DNA from: Bogoriella caseilytica
GTDB lineage: Bacteria > Actinomycetota > Actinomycetes > Actinomycetales > Actinomycetaceae
Assembly (NCBI RefSeq): GCF_003752405.1
Contig: NZ_RKHK01000001.1
Span: 2,976,001 to 3,040,000, forward strand
Length of the DNA: 64,000 nt
Direction of reading: 5' to 3'
The notes beneath the pieces were generated by a model. It was not told the origin of the DNA, ran no database searches, and worked only from the letters and a program-made list of their open reading frames with translations. This document shows, one piece after another, positions 25,832-34,833 of the stretch. Both the position numbers and the translations under genes were made by a program. Each line of letters starts with the position of its first letter. Position 1 is the stretch's first letter.

Positions 25832-28269
25832 GTGGCGTCCTTCTCGAGCAGGGCGACAGGGGAGGCGTCGAGCACCTCTCCGACGGTGACGTTGCCCTGC
25901 CAGGGCGCTGATCCGGGCCGGAGAAGGTTGCGCCAGGGGCCGTCGGGGAGCACCACTGAGGCGTCCGGCTCTGGTGCGCGCAGCCGCGTCGCCAGGACCA
26001 CCGCTTGCGGACCGCCGGCGTCTCCTCGTGCGTAGGCCAGCAGAGTCCCGCTGGAACTCGGCAGAGGCAGGTAGGTGGAGGCCGGTCCCACGAAGGCCGC
26101 GGCGTGGCGGCGCCGCAAGCGCAGTGCCGCCGCAGTCAGCCGCAGCTTCTCGAGGTCGAGCGCGGACCACCCTGCGGGCTCCTGCTCGGCGTCCACCTCT
26201 GACAGGGCCGTGGCCAGCGCAGCGAAGTCGACCGGCAACCGGTTGTCCGGATCGACCAAGGCGGTCTCGACCACCTCGGTCCCGCGGTAGATGTCGGCCA
26301 CGCCGGGCATGGTGAGCTGCGCGAGCTTCGTGGACAGCACCGCGCGCCGGATGTCCTGCGCGTGCTCGGCATGCCACGCACTGAGCTCGGCCCGCACGCG
26401 GGGGTCGGAGAGCAAGTCCGAGGCATAACGGAAGAGGTCCTGCTCCGCCGCCTCGTCGGGACTGGTCCAGGTGGTCCAGGACTTCTGCTCCCGCACGGCC
26501 TTGCGCAGGTAGTCGTGGATCCGTTCGAGCTCGATGGGGCCCGAGGGCCCCCAGGTTCCCACCAGGGTCTGCCAGAGCAGGTTCTCCGCCGCACCGTCCA
26601 GGCTCGCGGGACGGTCGTCGCCGCGCAGCCGCCGAATGAGTGCTACCCACGCCTCGGCATCGCCGGCGAGCACGCTGAGGCGGGCACGCACATCCTCACC
26701 GCGCTTGGTGTCGTGTGTGGATCCCGCCGTCATGGTGGCGGGATGGGTGGCGGTGGTGCGGCGGGCCCAGGCGTGAACCTCCTCGATGTCCACCCCGAAG
26801 CGCTCGGGGGCAGCGCCCACCTCGCACAGGCTCGTCAAGGTCGTCCACCGGTAGAAGCTGGTGTCCTCCACGCCCTTGGCGGTCAGTGCACCGCACACCT
26901 GCTGGAAGCGGATGATGGCCTCGCCCGCCGCAGGGGAGTCCAGCCCGTCACCGAGGATCACGGCCAGGACCGCGTCCAGCGTGGGGCGGTGCACCTCGCT
27001 GACGCACTCGCGTGCACGGTCGGCACACGCACCGATGATCTCCCGCGACTCGGTGGGGATGGGCTCACCGGGCACCACGTAGGCGCGGTAGCGCGGGAAG
27101 GTCACGAGCAGTTCGATCAGGCAGGCCCGGACGGCGCTCGTGGTGTGGTCACGTTGTCCGTTCTCCGATAGCACCGCCCGCACGGCGGAGGTCAGCCGCG
27201 TGAGTTCGGCACGGAGTGAGCCGTCGATGATCTCCCTCTTGGCCCGTTCGGCCAGGACGGGCACAGCTTCGGTGGTCGCGCCGAGATCCCGGGCCAGGGC
27301 GGCCAAGGGCTCGGCGCCGGCAGGATCCACCTGCAGGCCGTGCAGGCGCCAGGCGAGGTCGTATCCGGTGGTGCCGGCCACCGGCCAGTCCTCGGGGAGG
27401 TGCTCCTCGCCCTCGAGAATCTTCTCGGCCACCACCCAGGCGCCGCCAGTGCGGTCATGCAGGCGGCGGAAGTACTCCCGCGGGTCCGCCATGCCATCGG
27501 GGTGGTCCACCCGGAAACCGTCGATCACCCCGGCGTCGAAGAGCTCGAAGAGCAGGGCATGGGTGGCCTCGAAGACGCGCTCGTCCTCCATGCGCAACCC
27601 CACGAGGGTGGTCACGTCGAAGAAGCGGCGGTAACTCAGTTCCTCGTCGCCCACTCGCCACCAGGCCGGCCGGTGATGCTGGGCAACAAGCAGGTCCGGC
27701 AGCGCCAGGTGCTCGGTGCCCTCCCGCACCGGCAGCACGTGCTCGTGGTACCGCAGCACCGGCTGGGCACCGCGGCGCTCCTCGCCCGGCACCACCTCGT
27801 GGGTCAGCTCCAGCTCACCGGAGGCCAGCACCTCATCCACCGGGGCGCCGAGGACCGGGACCAGGGTGGGGAGGTCGGCATCGAACCAGTGGCGGTAGGG
27901 AGAGTCCGGCCCGTCACGCAGGAAGGACCACCAGGCGGGGTTGAGGAAGGCCGGAACCGGGGCGGTCATGTGGTTCGGGACGATATCGACCACCAGACCC
28001 ATATCCCGGGCATGTGCGGCCGCCGCAAGGGTCTCGAGTCCCTCGCGCCCGCCGAACTCGGCCCGGATGCGCGAGTGGTCCACGACGTCGTACCCGTGCT
28101 GCGAATCGGGAGCGGCCTGCAGCACGGGGGAGAGGTAGAGGTCGGTGACCCCGAGGGAATCGAGGTAGGGCAGGAGCTCCGCCGCTGGGCCGAAGCCGAA
28201 ATCCGGTGTGAGCTGGAGCCGGTAGGTGCTGACCGGTGTGCGGCGGCCGGCCGAGGGCGGCTGGCTCAT
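25828..28269 (-). CDS. treY: malto-oligosyltrehalose synthase
   Basis: An 813-residue GH13 enzyme that turns the reducing-end alpha-1,4 linkage of maltodextrins into the alpha-1,1 linkage of trehalose. Motifs are STYRLQLTPDFGF and DLYLSPVLQA at the N terminus, GLVVDIVPNH, the nucleophile motif GFRVDHPDG, the acid/base AEKILEGEE, and the TreY-typical GSTHDTKRGEDVRARL. The length is normal. The ATG at 28269 overlaps the glgX/treX stop by 4 nt, as its own stop overlaps treZ. Coupled translation should keep the three enzymes in proportion. Confidence 0.96.
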   Translation of the reverse strand: MSQPPSAGRRTPVSTYRLQLTPDFGFGPAAELLPYLDSLGVTDLYLSPVLQAAPDSQHGYDVVDHSRIRAEFGGREGLETLAAAAHARDMGLVVDIVPNHMTAPVPAFLNPAWWSFLRDGPDSPYRHWFDADLPTLVPVLGAPVDEVLASGELELTHEVVPGEERRGAQPVLRYHEHVLPVREGTEHLALPDLLVAQHHRPAWWRVGDEELSYRRFFDVTTLVGLRMEDERVFEATHALLFELFDAGVIDGFRVDHPDGMADPREYFRRLHDRTGGAWVVAEKILEGEEHLPEDWPVAGTTGYDLAWRLHGLQVDPAGAEPLAALARDLGATTEAVPVLAERAKREIIDGSLRAELTRLTSAVRAVLSENGQRDHTTSAVRACLIELLVTFPRYRAYVVPGEPIPTESREIIGACADRARECVSEVHRPTLDAVLAVILGDGLDSPAAGEAIIRFQQVCGALTAKGVEDTSFYRWTTLTSLCEVGAAPERFGVDIEEVHAWARRTTATHPATMTAGSTHDTKRGEDVRARLSVLAGDAEAWVALIRRLRGDDRPASLDGAAENLLWQTLVGTWGPSGPIELERIHDYLRKAVREQKSWTTWTSPDEAAEQDLFRYASDLLSDPRVRAELSAWHAEHAQDIRRAVLSTKLAQLTMPGVADIYRGTEVVETALVDPDNRLPVDFAALATALSEVDAEQEPAGWSALDLEKLRLTAAALRLRRRHAAAFVGPASTYLPLPSSSGTLLAYARGDAGGPQAVVLATRLRAPEPDASVVLPDGPWRNLLRPGSAPWQGNVTVGEVLDASPVALLEKDAT

Positions 28270-30407
28270 GCGCCGTTCTCCTCCTCCAGCGGCGCCAGCA
28301 GCACCAGCACGGAGCGGGAGGTGACGGTGATGGTCTCGCCGGCCTGGACGGTGCGTTCCTCGGGCTGTGCGGCGAGCTCGGCGGTATCGACCGCCACGTG
28401 CCAGCTCGGTGCGTACTCGCACCCCGGCAGCGTGAAGTCATTGTCCTCGGCATCGGCGTTCACGAGGACGAGCAGGGAGTCACCGAGCACCTGTTCGCCA
28501 CGGGCGTCGGGCTCCGGGATGGCCTGGCCGTTGAGGAAGTACATGATCGAGCGGGCATACCAGGTCTGCCAGTCCTCGTCGTCCATGTGACTGCCGGCCG
28601 GGGTGAACCACTCGATCTCACCCTGCTCGGACTCCCCGCCGTGCTCGGGCGAACCCTTGAAGAAGCGGCGGCGGCGCAACACCGGCTGGTTCCGGCGCAG
28701 CTCGATCAGCCGCCGCGTGAACTGCAGCAGCGACTCGCGCTCCTCGTCGAGCTCCCAATCGATCCAGGACAGCTCGTTGTCCTGGCAGTACACGTTGTTG
28801 TTGCCCTGCTGGGTGCGGGCTACCTCGTCACCGTGGGAGAGCATGGGCACACCCAGGCTCAGCATCAAGGTGGCCAGGAAGTTGCGGTGCTGGCGCGCCC
28901 GGAGCGCGTTGATCTCCGGATCCTCCGTGGGGCCCTCGATGCCGCAGTTCCAGGAGCGGTTGTGGTCCTCGCCGTCGCGGGAGTCCTCACCGTTCGCCTC
29001 ATTGCGCTTCTCGTTGTAGGTGACCAGGTCGCGCATGGTGAAGCCGTCGTGGGCGGTGACGAAGTTGATCGAGGCGATCGGGCGGCGGCCGGTGTGCTCG
29101 TACAGGTCGGCCGAGCCGGTGATCCGGGAGGCCAGCTCCGCCAGGGTCGCGGGCTCTCCGCGCCAGAAGTCGCGCACGGTGTCGCGGTACTGGCCGTTCC
29201 ATTCGGTCCACAGTGGGGGGAACCCGCCCACCTGATAGCCGCCCTCGCCCACGTCCCACGGCTCAGCGATGAGCTTGACCTGGTTGATGACCGGGTCCTG
29301 CTGGATGATGTCGAAGAAGGCGGAGAGCCGATCGACTTCGTGCAGTTCGCGCGCCAGCGTGGAGGCCAGATCAAAGCGGAAGCCGTCCACGTGCATCTCC
29401 TGGACCCAGTAGCGCAGCGAGTCCATGATCATCTGCAGCGTGTGGGGCGAGCGCATGAGCAGGGAGTTCCCCGTGCCCGTGGTGTCGAAGTAGTGCGCCT
29501 CGTCGCCGTCGACGAGGCGGTAGTACGACTTGTTGTCGATGCCCCGGAAGGAGAGCGTGGGGCCCTTGTCGTTGCCCTCGGCCGTGTGGTTGTAGACGAC
29601 GTCGAGAATGACCTCGATCCCCGCCTCGTGCAGGGCCTTGACCATCGTCTTGAACTCCTCGGCCTGCGCTCCCAGGCTGCCGGAGGCGGAGTAGGCGTTG
29701 TGCGGGGCAAAGAATCCGATGGTGTTGTAGCCCCAATAGTTCGCCAGGCCCTTCTGCTGCAGGTGCGGGTCGTTGACGAACTGATGGACCGGCATCAGCT
29801 CGATCGCGGTGACGCCCAGGTCCACGAGGTACTGGATGATCGAGGGGTGCGCCACGCCGGCATACGTGCCCCGAAGGTCCTCAGGCAGATCCGGGGCCAA
29901 TTGGGTGAGGCCCTTGACGTGTGCCTCGTAGATCACCGAGTCGTGGTACTCGTGGTCCGGCGGTCGGTCATAGCCCCAGTCGAAGTAGGGGTTGACGACC
30001 ACCGAGGTCATCGTGTGTGGCGCGGAGTCGGCGGTGTTGCGTTCCTCCGGATCGTCGAACTGATACGAGAAGAGGCTCGGATCCGTATCGATCTGGCCGT
30101 GGATGGCTTTGGCGTAGGGGTCCAGCAGCAGCTTGGAGGGGTCGCAGCGATGCCCGGCCTCGGGTGCGTAGGGTCCGTGCACGCGGAAGCCGTAGCGCTG
30201 GCCCGGGCGCACTCCAGGAAGGTAGGCGTGCCAAACAAAGGCGTCGACCTCCGTGAGCGTGATGCGGACCTCTTCGCCCTCCTCGCCAGGGCCAGGCAGC
30301 AGGCACAGTTCCACCATGTCTGCCACGGAGGAGTAGATGGCGAAGTTGGTGCCGGAGCCATCGAAGGTGGCGCCGAGAGGATGGGGCTTGCCTGGCCAGA
30401 TCTGCAT
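28266..30407 (-). CDS. glgX: glycogen debranching enzyme
   Basis: A 713-residue isoamylase-type GH13 enzyme (TreX/GlgX) that cuts alpha-1,6 branches of glycogen and frees maltodextrins for TreY. An N-terminal CBM48-like domain (GKPHPLGATFDGSGTNFAIYS) precedes the barrel with VVYNHTAEG, the nucleophile motif DGFRFDLAS, the acid/base AEPWDVGEGGYQVG and TAHDGFTMRDLV. The ATG at 30407 gives the family-typical N terminus (MQIWPGKPHPLG) and lies 19 nt after the LacI-regulator stop. The position upstream of treY and treZ marks it as the treX of a trehalose operon. A separate glycogen-turnover role is possible. Confidence 0.95.
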   Translation of the reverse strand: MQIWPGKPHPLGATFDGSGTNFAIYSSVADMVELCLLPGPGEEGEEVRITLTEVDAFVWHAYLPGVRPGQRYGFRVHGPYAPEAGHRCDPSKLLLDPYAKAIHGQIDTDPSLFSYQFDDPEERNTADSAPHTMTSVVVNPYFDWGYDRPPDHEYHDSVIYEAHVKGLTQLAPDLPEDLRGTYAGVAHPSIIQYLVDLGVTAIELMPVHQFVNDPHLQQKGLANYWGYNTIGFFAPHNAYSASGSLGAQAEEFKTMVKALHEAGIEVILDVVYNHTAEGNDKGPTLSFRGIDNKSYYRLVDGDEAHYFDTTGTGNSLLMRSPHTLQMIMDSLRYWVQEMHVDGFRFDLASTLARELHEVDRLSAFFDIIQQDPVINQVKLIAEPWDVGEGGYQVGGFPPLWTEWNGQYRDTVRDFWRGEPATLAELASRITGSADLYEHTGRRPIASINFVTAHDGFTMRDLVTYNEKRNEANGEDSRDGEDHNRSWNCGIEGPTEDPEINALRARQHRNFLATLMLSLGVPMLSHGDEVARTQQGNNNVYCQDNELSWIDWELDEERESLLQFTRRLIELRRNQPVLRRRRFFKGSPEHGGESEQGEIEWFTPAGSHMDDEDWQTWYARSIMYFLNGQAIPEPDARGEQVLGDSLLVLVNADAEDNDFTLPGCEYAPSWHVAVDTAELAAQPEERTVQAGETITVTSRSVLVLLAPLEEENGA

Positions 30408-30426
30408 GTCGCCTAGGCTCTCACGG

Positions 30427-31485
30427 CTACGCCCGCGCAACGATGTCAGCGGGGCGCGCGGTCGTTCCGCGCACCACCAACTGCGCCGGAAGGTGCAGAT
30501 GAGGCTGGGCGAGGCTGTGCCCCGCGAGGAGGTCAAGCAACATCCGCACGGCCTCCTGCCCGATCTCCCGCAAGGGCTGGGCCACCGTGGTCAGCGGCGG
30601 CGCCGTGCCGACGGCCTCAGGAACGTTGTCGAAGCCCACCACGGAGAGATCCTCGGGCACCCGTAGTCCCAGGCTCTGAGCGACGTCGATGGTGGCGATG
30701 GCGGAGAGATCGTTGGCGGCGAAGATCGCCGTGGGCGGCTGGGGGAGTGTCAGCAGTTTCCGGGCGGACTCAGCGGCAGGGCTGGAGCGGTAACCGCCGT
30801 CGGCGATCAGCTCCGGGCGTTCGGGGATGCCCGCCGCGGTGAGCGCCTCGCGGTAACCCTGCTCGCGGAGCAGTGCGGACTGCAGATCGGCCCGGCCGCG
30901 CAAGTGGGCGATGCGGCGGTGCCCGAGGGAGAGCAGATACTCGGTCGCGGCCCGGGCGCCGCCGAGGTTGTCGGAGTCGATGGCCGCCGGGCCGGACGGG
31001 CCGGCATGGGGGTCGACGGCCACCACGGGGATGGTGGTGTCGGGCAGCTCCACCGTCGGAGTCACGATGATCGCGCCGTCGATGAGCGTCCCGGCCAGGC
31101 TCGACAGGGAGCGACGTTCCCAGCCTGCCTGATCCTGGGGATGTGGCCCCAGAGCGCCGGTGTACGCCATGAGGTCGTAGTCGGAGCCGGATAATCGGGC
31201 TGAGATGCCCTTGAGGAGTTCGGTCGAGAAGGGCTCGAACTCAGCGAGCAGCACTCCGAGCACGCCGCTGCGCCCGCGTCGCAGGGAGCTGGCGACCAGG
31301 GAGGACTCGTAACCGAGCTCGGACACCACTGCCTTGACCCGCTCGGCGGTGCCCAGTGCAACGCCGTCGCGATCGTTGATCACTTTCGAGACGGTGGCCA
31401 CCGAGACGCCGGCGCTCCTGGCCACATCAGTGATGGTGACCCGGGCCTTGCGCGCGGGCCGCACGGGAGAAGCGTCGCTGCTCAT
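30427..31485 (-). CDS. LacI-family transcriptional regulator
   Basis: A 352-residue repressor. The N-terminal helix-turn-helix with hinge helix is seen at about 15-70 (VTITDVARSAGVSVATVSKVIND ending in VASSLRRGRS), followed by a periplasmic-binding-protein-like effector domain (DLMAYTGAL, HRRIAHLRGRADL, FAANDLSAIATIDVAQ, SVVGFDNVPEAV). Sugar effectors are usual. It is the first gene of a same-strand run into glgX-treY-treZ, only 19 nt apart, and divergent from a sugar ABC-GH3 operon. The perfect palindrome in between is its probable operator, so it could control both directions. A LacI gene divergent from a binding protein, two permeases and a GH3 enzyme recalls the bxlR-bxlEFGA xylobiose locus of Streptomyces. 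Confidence 0.93.
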   Translation of the reverse strand: MSSDASPVRPARKARVTITDVARSAGVSVATVSKVINDRDGVALGTAERVKAVVSELGYESSLVASSLRRGRSGVLGVLLAEFEPFSTELLKGISARLSGSDYDLMAYTGALGPHPQDQAGWERRSLSSLAGTLIDGAIIVTPTVELPDTTIPVVAVDPHAGPSGPAAIDSDNLGGARAATEYLLSLGHRRIAHLRGRADLQSALLREQGYREALTAAGIPERPELIADGGYRSSPAAESARKLLTLPQPPTAIFAANDLSAIATIDVAQSLGLRVPEDLSVVGFDNVPEAVGTAPPLTTVAQPLREIGQEAVRMLLDLLAGHSLAQPHLHLPAQLVVRGTTARPADIVARA

Positions 31486-31543
31486 AGGGAGACGTTAGCT
31501 CCTCAGACGCTCCCGGACGACGCGTTCTCACACCGTGTCGAAA

Positions 31544-31567
31544 ACGTTATCGATAACGTTTGACATG
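31544..31567 (+). promoter_or_regulatory. perfect 20-bp palindromic operator abutting a TTGACA -35 element
   Basis: The half-site AAACGTTATC (31544-31553) is followed by its exact complement GATAACGTTT (31554-31563), with a central CG as in LacI-family operators. A consensus -35 TTGACA (31562-31567) for the rightward ABC operon overlaps its edge, so a bound repressor would block RNA polymerase. The -10 is unclear (TATGTC at 31590 is too distant by normal spacing). The palindrome lies 58 bp before the LacI-gene start. Confidence 0.88.
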
Positions 31568-31626
31568 GTCTGTGTGGGGTGTCACCGTATGTCCTGTTCC
31601 GTCAATGACGACGAAGGAGTCTCCCG

Positions 31627-32940
31627 ATGACAAGGAACTATCGCCGAGCGGCTGCGGCCGCTGTCGGCATGACCATGGCCCTGGTGCTCGCCGCGTGTGG
31701 TGGCGACAGCAATGGCGACAACAACAACGGAGGCGGAGCCGAGGGCGAAGGCGAACCGGTCGCCATGACCTTCTGGCACAACTCGACCACCGGCGCGGGC
31801 CGCGATTATTGGGACGAGACGGTCCAGGCCTTCCAGGACGAGTACCCGAACGTGACCATCACCGTGCAGTCCATTCAGAACGAGGACATGGACGGCCGTT
31901 TGCAGACCGCCCTGAACTCCGGGGACGCCCCGGACATCTTCATGTCCCGCGGCGGCGGCAAGCTCGCCGATGTCGTCAATGCCGGCCAGGCGATGGACAT
32001 CACCGATCTGGTCGACCCAGAGGTCGAGGAGGCCGTGGGTGGCGCACTGAGCGCCTTCGCGATCGACGGGCAGATCTACGGAATGCCCACGGCCGTGCTA
32101 CCGGGCGGGATCTTCTACAGCGAGGACCTCTTCGAGGAGGCGGGCATCGAGAGTACGCCCGCCACCATCGAGGAGATGCTGGACGCCGCCGAGGCGCTCA
32201 AGGCCATCGACGTGGCGCCGATTGCCATCGGCGCCATGGACGCCTGGCCCGCAGCCCACTGGTACTACTTCTTCGCCTTGCGCCAGTGCTCCGAGGACAC
32301 CATGAACGCTGCTGCGGAGTCCCGTAGCTTCGACGACGACTGCTGGCTGCGCGCCGCCGAGGACCTCGAGGCCCTCGTGGCCGAGGAGCCCTTCAACGAA
32401 GGCTTCCTGACCACCCCGGCGCAGCAGGGCGCTGGCTCCTCCGCTGGTCTGCTCGCCAACAAGCAGGCCGCCATGGAGCTCATGGGTGCCTGGAACCCCG
32501 GAGTCATTGCCTCGCTCACCCCGGACGAGCAGCCCATGGAAGACCTGGGCTGGTTCCCGTTCCCGGCCGTTGAGGGTGGTGACGGCGATCCCGCCGCCAT
32601 GATGGGTGGCGTCGACGGTTACACCTGCTTCGTCGATGCTCCGGCGGAGTGCGTCGACTTCCTGAACTTCTACATGCGGCAGGAGCACCAGGAGGGTTAC
32701 GCCGAGGCCTTTGTGACGATCCCCGCGAACGCCGACGCCCAGGGAGCCGTGGAGGAGCCTGCGCTGCAGAACATCCTCGAGGCCTACTCCGAGGCGCCGT
32801 ACGTGAGCGTCTGGCTCGACACGCTGTACGGGCAGAACGTCGGCAACGCGTTGAACGGCGCGGTGGTGGATCTGCTGGCGGGCAACACCGACCCCGAGGG
32901 CGTGGTTCAGGCCGTGAACGACGCCGCCGCCCGAGGCTGA
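31627..32940 (+). CDS. sugar ABC transporter substrate-binding lipoprotein (family 1)
   Basis: A 437-residue lipoprotein with signal peptide and lipobox LAAC (about residues 18-25), then an acidic-glycine linker and a family 1 solute-binding domain (MTFWHNSTTGAGRDYWDETVQAF, GDAPDIFMSRGGGKLADV, IYGMPTAVLPGGIFYSEDLFEEAG). Such proteins capture oligosaccharides at the membrane surface. It is the first gene of an operon with two permeases and a GH3 glycosidase, behind the LacI-type palindrome. The GH3 partner suggests a short beta-linked xylo- or gluco-oligosaccharide as ligand. GACGAAGGAG precedes the ATG. Confidence 0.9.
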   Translation: MTRNYRRAAAAAVGMTMALVLAACGGDSNGDNNNGGGAEGEGEPVAMTFWHNSTTGAGRDYWDETVQAFQDEYPNVTITVQSIQNEDMDGRLQTALNSGDAPDIFMSRGGGKLADVVNAGQAMDITDLVDPEVEEAVGGALSAFAIDGQIYGMPTAVLPGGIFYSEDLFEEAGIESTPATIEEMLDAAEALKAIDVAPIAIGAMDAWPAAHWYYFFALRQCSEDTMNAAAESRSFDDDCWLRAAEDLEALVAEEPFNEGFLTTPAQQGAGSSAGLLANKQAAMELMGAWNPGVIASLTPDEQPMEDLGWFPFPAVEGGDGDPAAMMGGVDGYTCFVDAPAECVDFLNFYMRQEHQEGYAEAFVTIPANADAQGAVEEPALQNILEAYSEAPYVSVWLDTLYGQNVGNALNGAVVDLLAGNTDPEGVVQAVNDAAARG

Positions 32941-32947
32941 GGGCACC

Positions 32948-33952
32948 GTGGCCGTTTCGACCGGCTCCCTCGCCACCGGACCGGCCCCGCTCGCGGGGGG
33001 CGACGTCAAGGCGCCGCCCCCCGCGGTTCCCCGACGGGCCGGAGCCGGACGCTGGCGCATCCGCGCTGAGATCGCGCTCCTCGCCGGCCCGGCGGTGATC
33101 GTCTTCGTCGCCTTCGTCATCTTCCCGGTGATCATGGCGGCCTACTACGGCTTCTTCCGCTGGAGTGGCTACGGCCCTGCCACGGACTTCGTGGGCCTGC
33201 AGAACTACCGCATCATCCTTACCGATCCGAGCTTCCATGCGGCGCTGCGGCACAACGGGTTCCTGCTGGTGATGTCGCTGGTCGCCCAGGGTCCGGTGGC
33301 CATCGCCATTGCCCTGCTGCTCAACCAGCGCATCCGCGGGCGATCCCTGGTCCGGGTGCTGATCTTCGTTCCCTACGTCCTCTCCGAGGTCATCGTGGGT
33401 ACGGGCTTCGCCCTGATGCTGCAGACCACGGGAGCGATCAACAGTTTCTTGATCAAGATCGGGCTCGAGCAATGGCGGGTGGACTGGCTCGCTGATTCCG
33501 ATGTGGCCATCTGGACGCTCCTGGCGATCATCTCGTGGAAGTACATCGGCTTCGCGGTCATCCTGTTCCTCGCCGGACTGCAGTCCATCCCGGAGGAGCT
33601 CTTCGAGGCCGCAGCCATCGACGGTGCTTCCTACTGGCAGATTCAGCGGCGGATCACCTTGCCGCTGCTCGGCCCCACCATTCGCATCTGGGCCTTCCTC
33701 TCGATGATCGGTTCCCTCCAGCTCTTCGATCTCGTCTACATCATCTGGGGCCAGTACGTGGCCGCCACGGTCGGGACCTCGACCATGGCCACCTACATGG
33801 TCACCGAGGGGCGCAATGCCGGCAGTTTCGGCTACGGCAACGCGGTGGCGGTGGTGTTGTTCTTCATCTCGCTCACGGTGGCCCTGATCTATCAACGATT
33901 CGTGCTCCGCCGGGATACCGAGGGTGCACTGACCGGCGGGAGGATGCGATGA
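32948..33952 (+). CDS. sugar ABC transporter permease (MalF-type)
   Basis: A 334-residue membrane protein with six predicted helices after a cytoplasmic N-terminal segment of about 40 residues. The inner-membrane-permease (EAA) loop is readable as EELFEAAAIDGASYWQIQRRITLPLLGP, where the ABC ATPase docks. The GTG start is 7 nt after the binding-protein stop. It overlaps the second permease by 4 nt. No ATPase gene is in the operon, so a shared MsiK-like ATPase encoded elsewhere is expected. Confidence 0.9.
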   Translation: MAVSTGSLATGPAPLAGGDVKAPPPAVPRRAGAGRWRIRAEIALLAGPAVIVFVAFVIFPVIMAAYYGFFRWSGYGPATDFVGLQNYRIILTDPSFHAALRHNGFLLVMSLVAQGPVAIAIALLLNQRIRGRSLVRVLIFVPYVLSEVIVGTGFALMLQTTGAINSFLIKIGLEQWRVDWLADSDVAIWTLLAIISWKYIGFAVILFLAGLQSIPEELFEAAAIDGASYWQIQRRITLPLLGPTIRIWAFLSMIGSLQLFDLVYIIWGQYVAATVGTSTMATYMVTEGRNAGSFGYGNAVAVVLFFISLTVALIYQRFVLRRDTEGALTGGRMR

Positions 33953-34833
33953 GTACGACACTGCGCTCGCGCCCGAACTCACGACGACGGCTGAGTCCAC
34001 GCCCGCAACAGCGCCCCCTGACGTGGGGCCGCGTGGGCACCTACCTCGTCGCCTTCCTCTTCGTCGGGGTCTGCCTGGCGCCGGTGATCTACATCATTCT
34101 TGGTGGATTCCGCACCAACTCCCAGATCACCGCTGACCCCTCCGGTCTGCCGGATCCATGGGTGGTGAACAACTATCTCGGCGTGCTGGCCTCCTCCGAG
34201 TTCTGGCGCCAGGTCGGGAACTCCACGCTCGTGGGTCTGGCGACCACTGCCGGCGTGGTGACCCTGGGCGTGATGGCGTCCTACGTGATCGCCCGCTACC
34301 CCTTCCGCGGACGCAGTGCGCTGTATGCGCTCTTCGCCGCCGGTCTGATGTTCCCGCTCACCGTGGCGATCACGCCCTTGTACATCCTCATCCGCAACCT
34401 GGGTCTGATGAACTCCCTGGGCGGGGTGATCCTCCCGCAGATCGCCTTCGCGCTGCCGGTCACCGTGATCATCCTGGTGCCTTTCCTGCGGGCCATCCCG
34501 CGAGAACTGGAGGAGGCTGCCGCCATCGACGGCGCGAGCCGCCTGGGCTTCTTCGCCCGCATGGTCGTGCCGTTGTCGTTGCCGGGCGTCATCACCACCG
34601 GCATCCTGGCCTTCGTGGCGAGCTGGAACGCCTACCTGCTGCCGCTGTTCATCCTGAACAACGAGGCGATGTACACCTTGCCTCTGGGGGTGCAGGTCTT
34701 CGCGTCGCAGTACTCGGTGGATACTGCTCGAGTGCTTGCCTTCACCTCCTTGTCGATGATTCCCGCGCTGATCTTCTTCAGCCTCTTCGAGCGCCGCATC
34801 GTCGGTGGTCTCACCGGGGCGGTCAAGGGATGA
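33949..34833 (+). CDS. sugar ABC transporter permease (MalG-type)
   Basis: A 294-residue membrane protein with six predicted helices and the EAA loop ELEEAAAIDGASRLGFFARMVVPLSLPG, ending in the family-typical RRIVGGLTGAVKG. It forms the channel together with the preceding MalF-type subunit. The ATG at 33949 overlaps the upstream permease stop (ATGA), and its own stop overlaps the GH3 start in the same way. An open extension upstream in this frame lies within the first permease and is not part of the gene. Confidence 0.92.
   Translation: MSTTLRSRPNSRRRLSPRPQQRPLTWGRVGTYLVAFLFVGVCLAPVIYIILGGFRTNSQITADPSGLPDPWVVNNYLGVLASSEFWRQVGNSTLVGLATTAGVVTLGVMASYVIARYPFRGRSALYALFAAGLMFPLTVAITPLYILIRNLGLMNSLGGVILPQIAFALPVTVIILVPFLRAIPRELEEAAAIDGASRLGFFARMVVPLSLPGVITTGILAFVASWNAYLLPLFILNNEAMYTLPLGVQVFASQYSVDTARVLAFTSLSMIPALIFFSLFERRIVGGLTGAVKG

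Noticed and set aside
25832-26650. Long 5' extension of treZ within treY
   Set aside because: The extension is a shadow of treY; the ATG at 25831 overlaps the treY stop by 4 nt and gives the normal TreZ N terminus.
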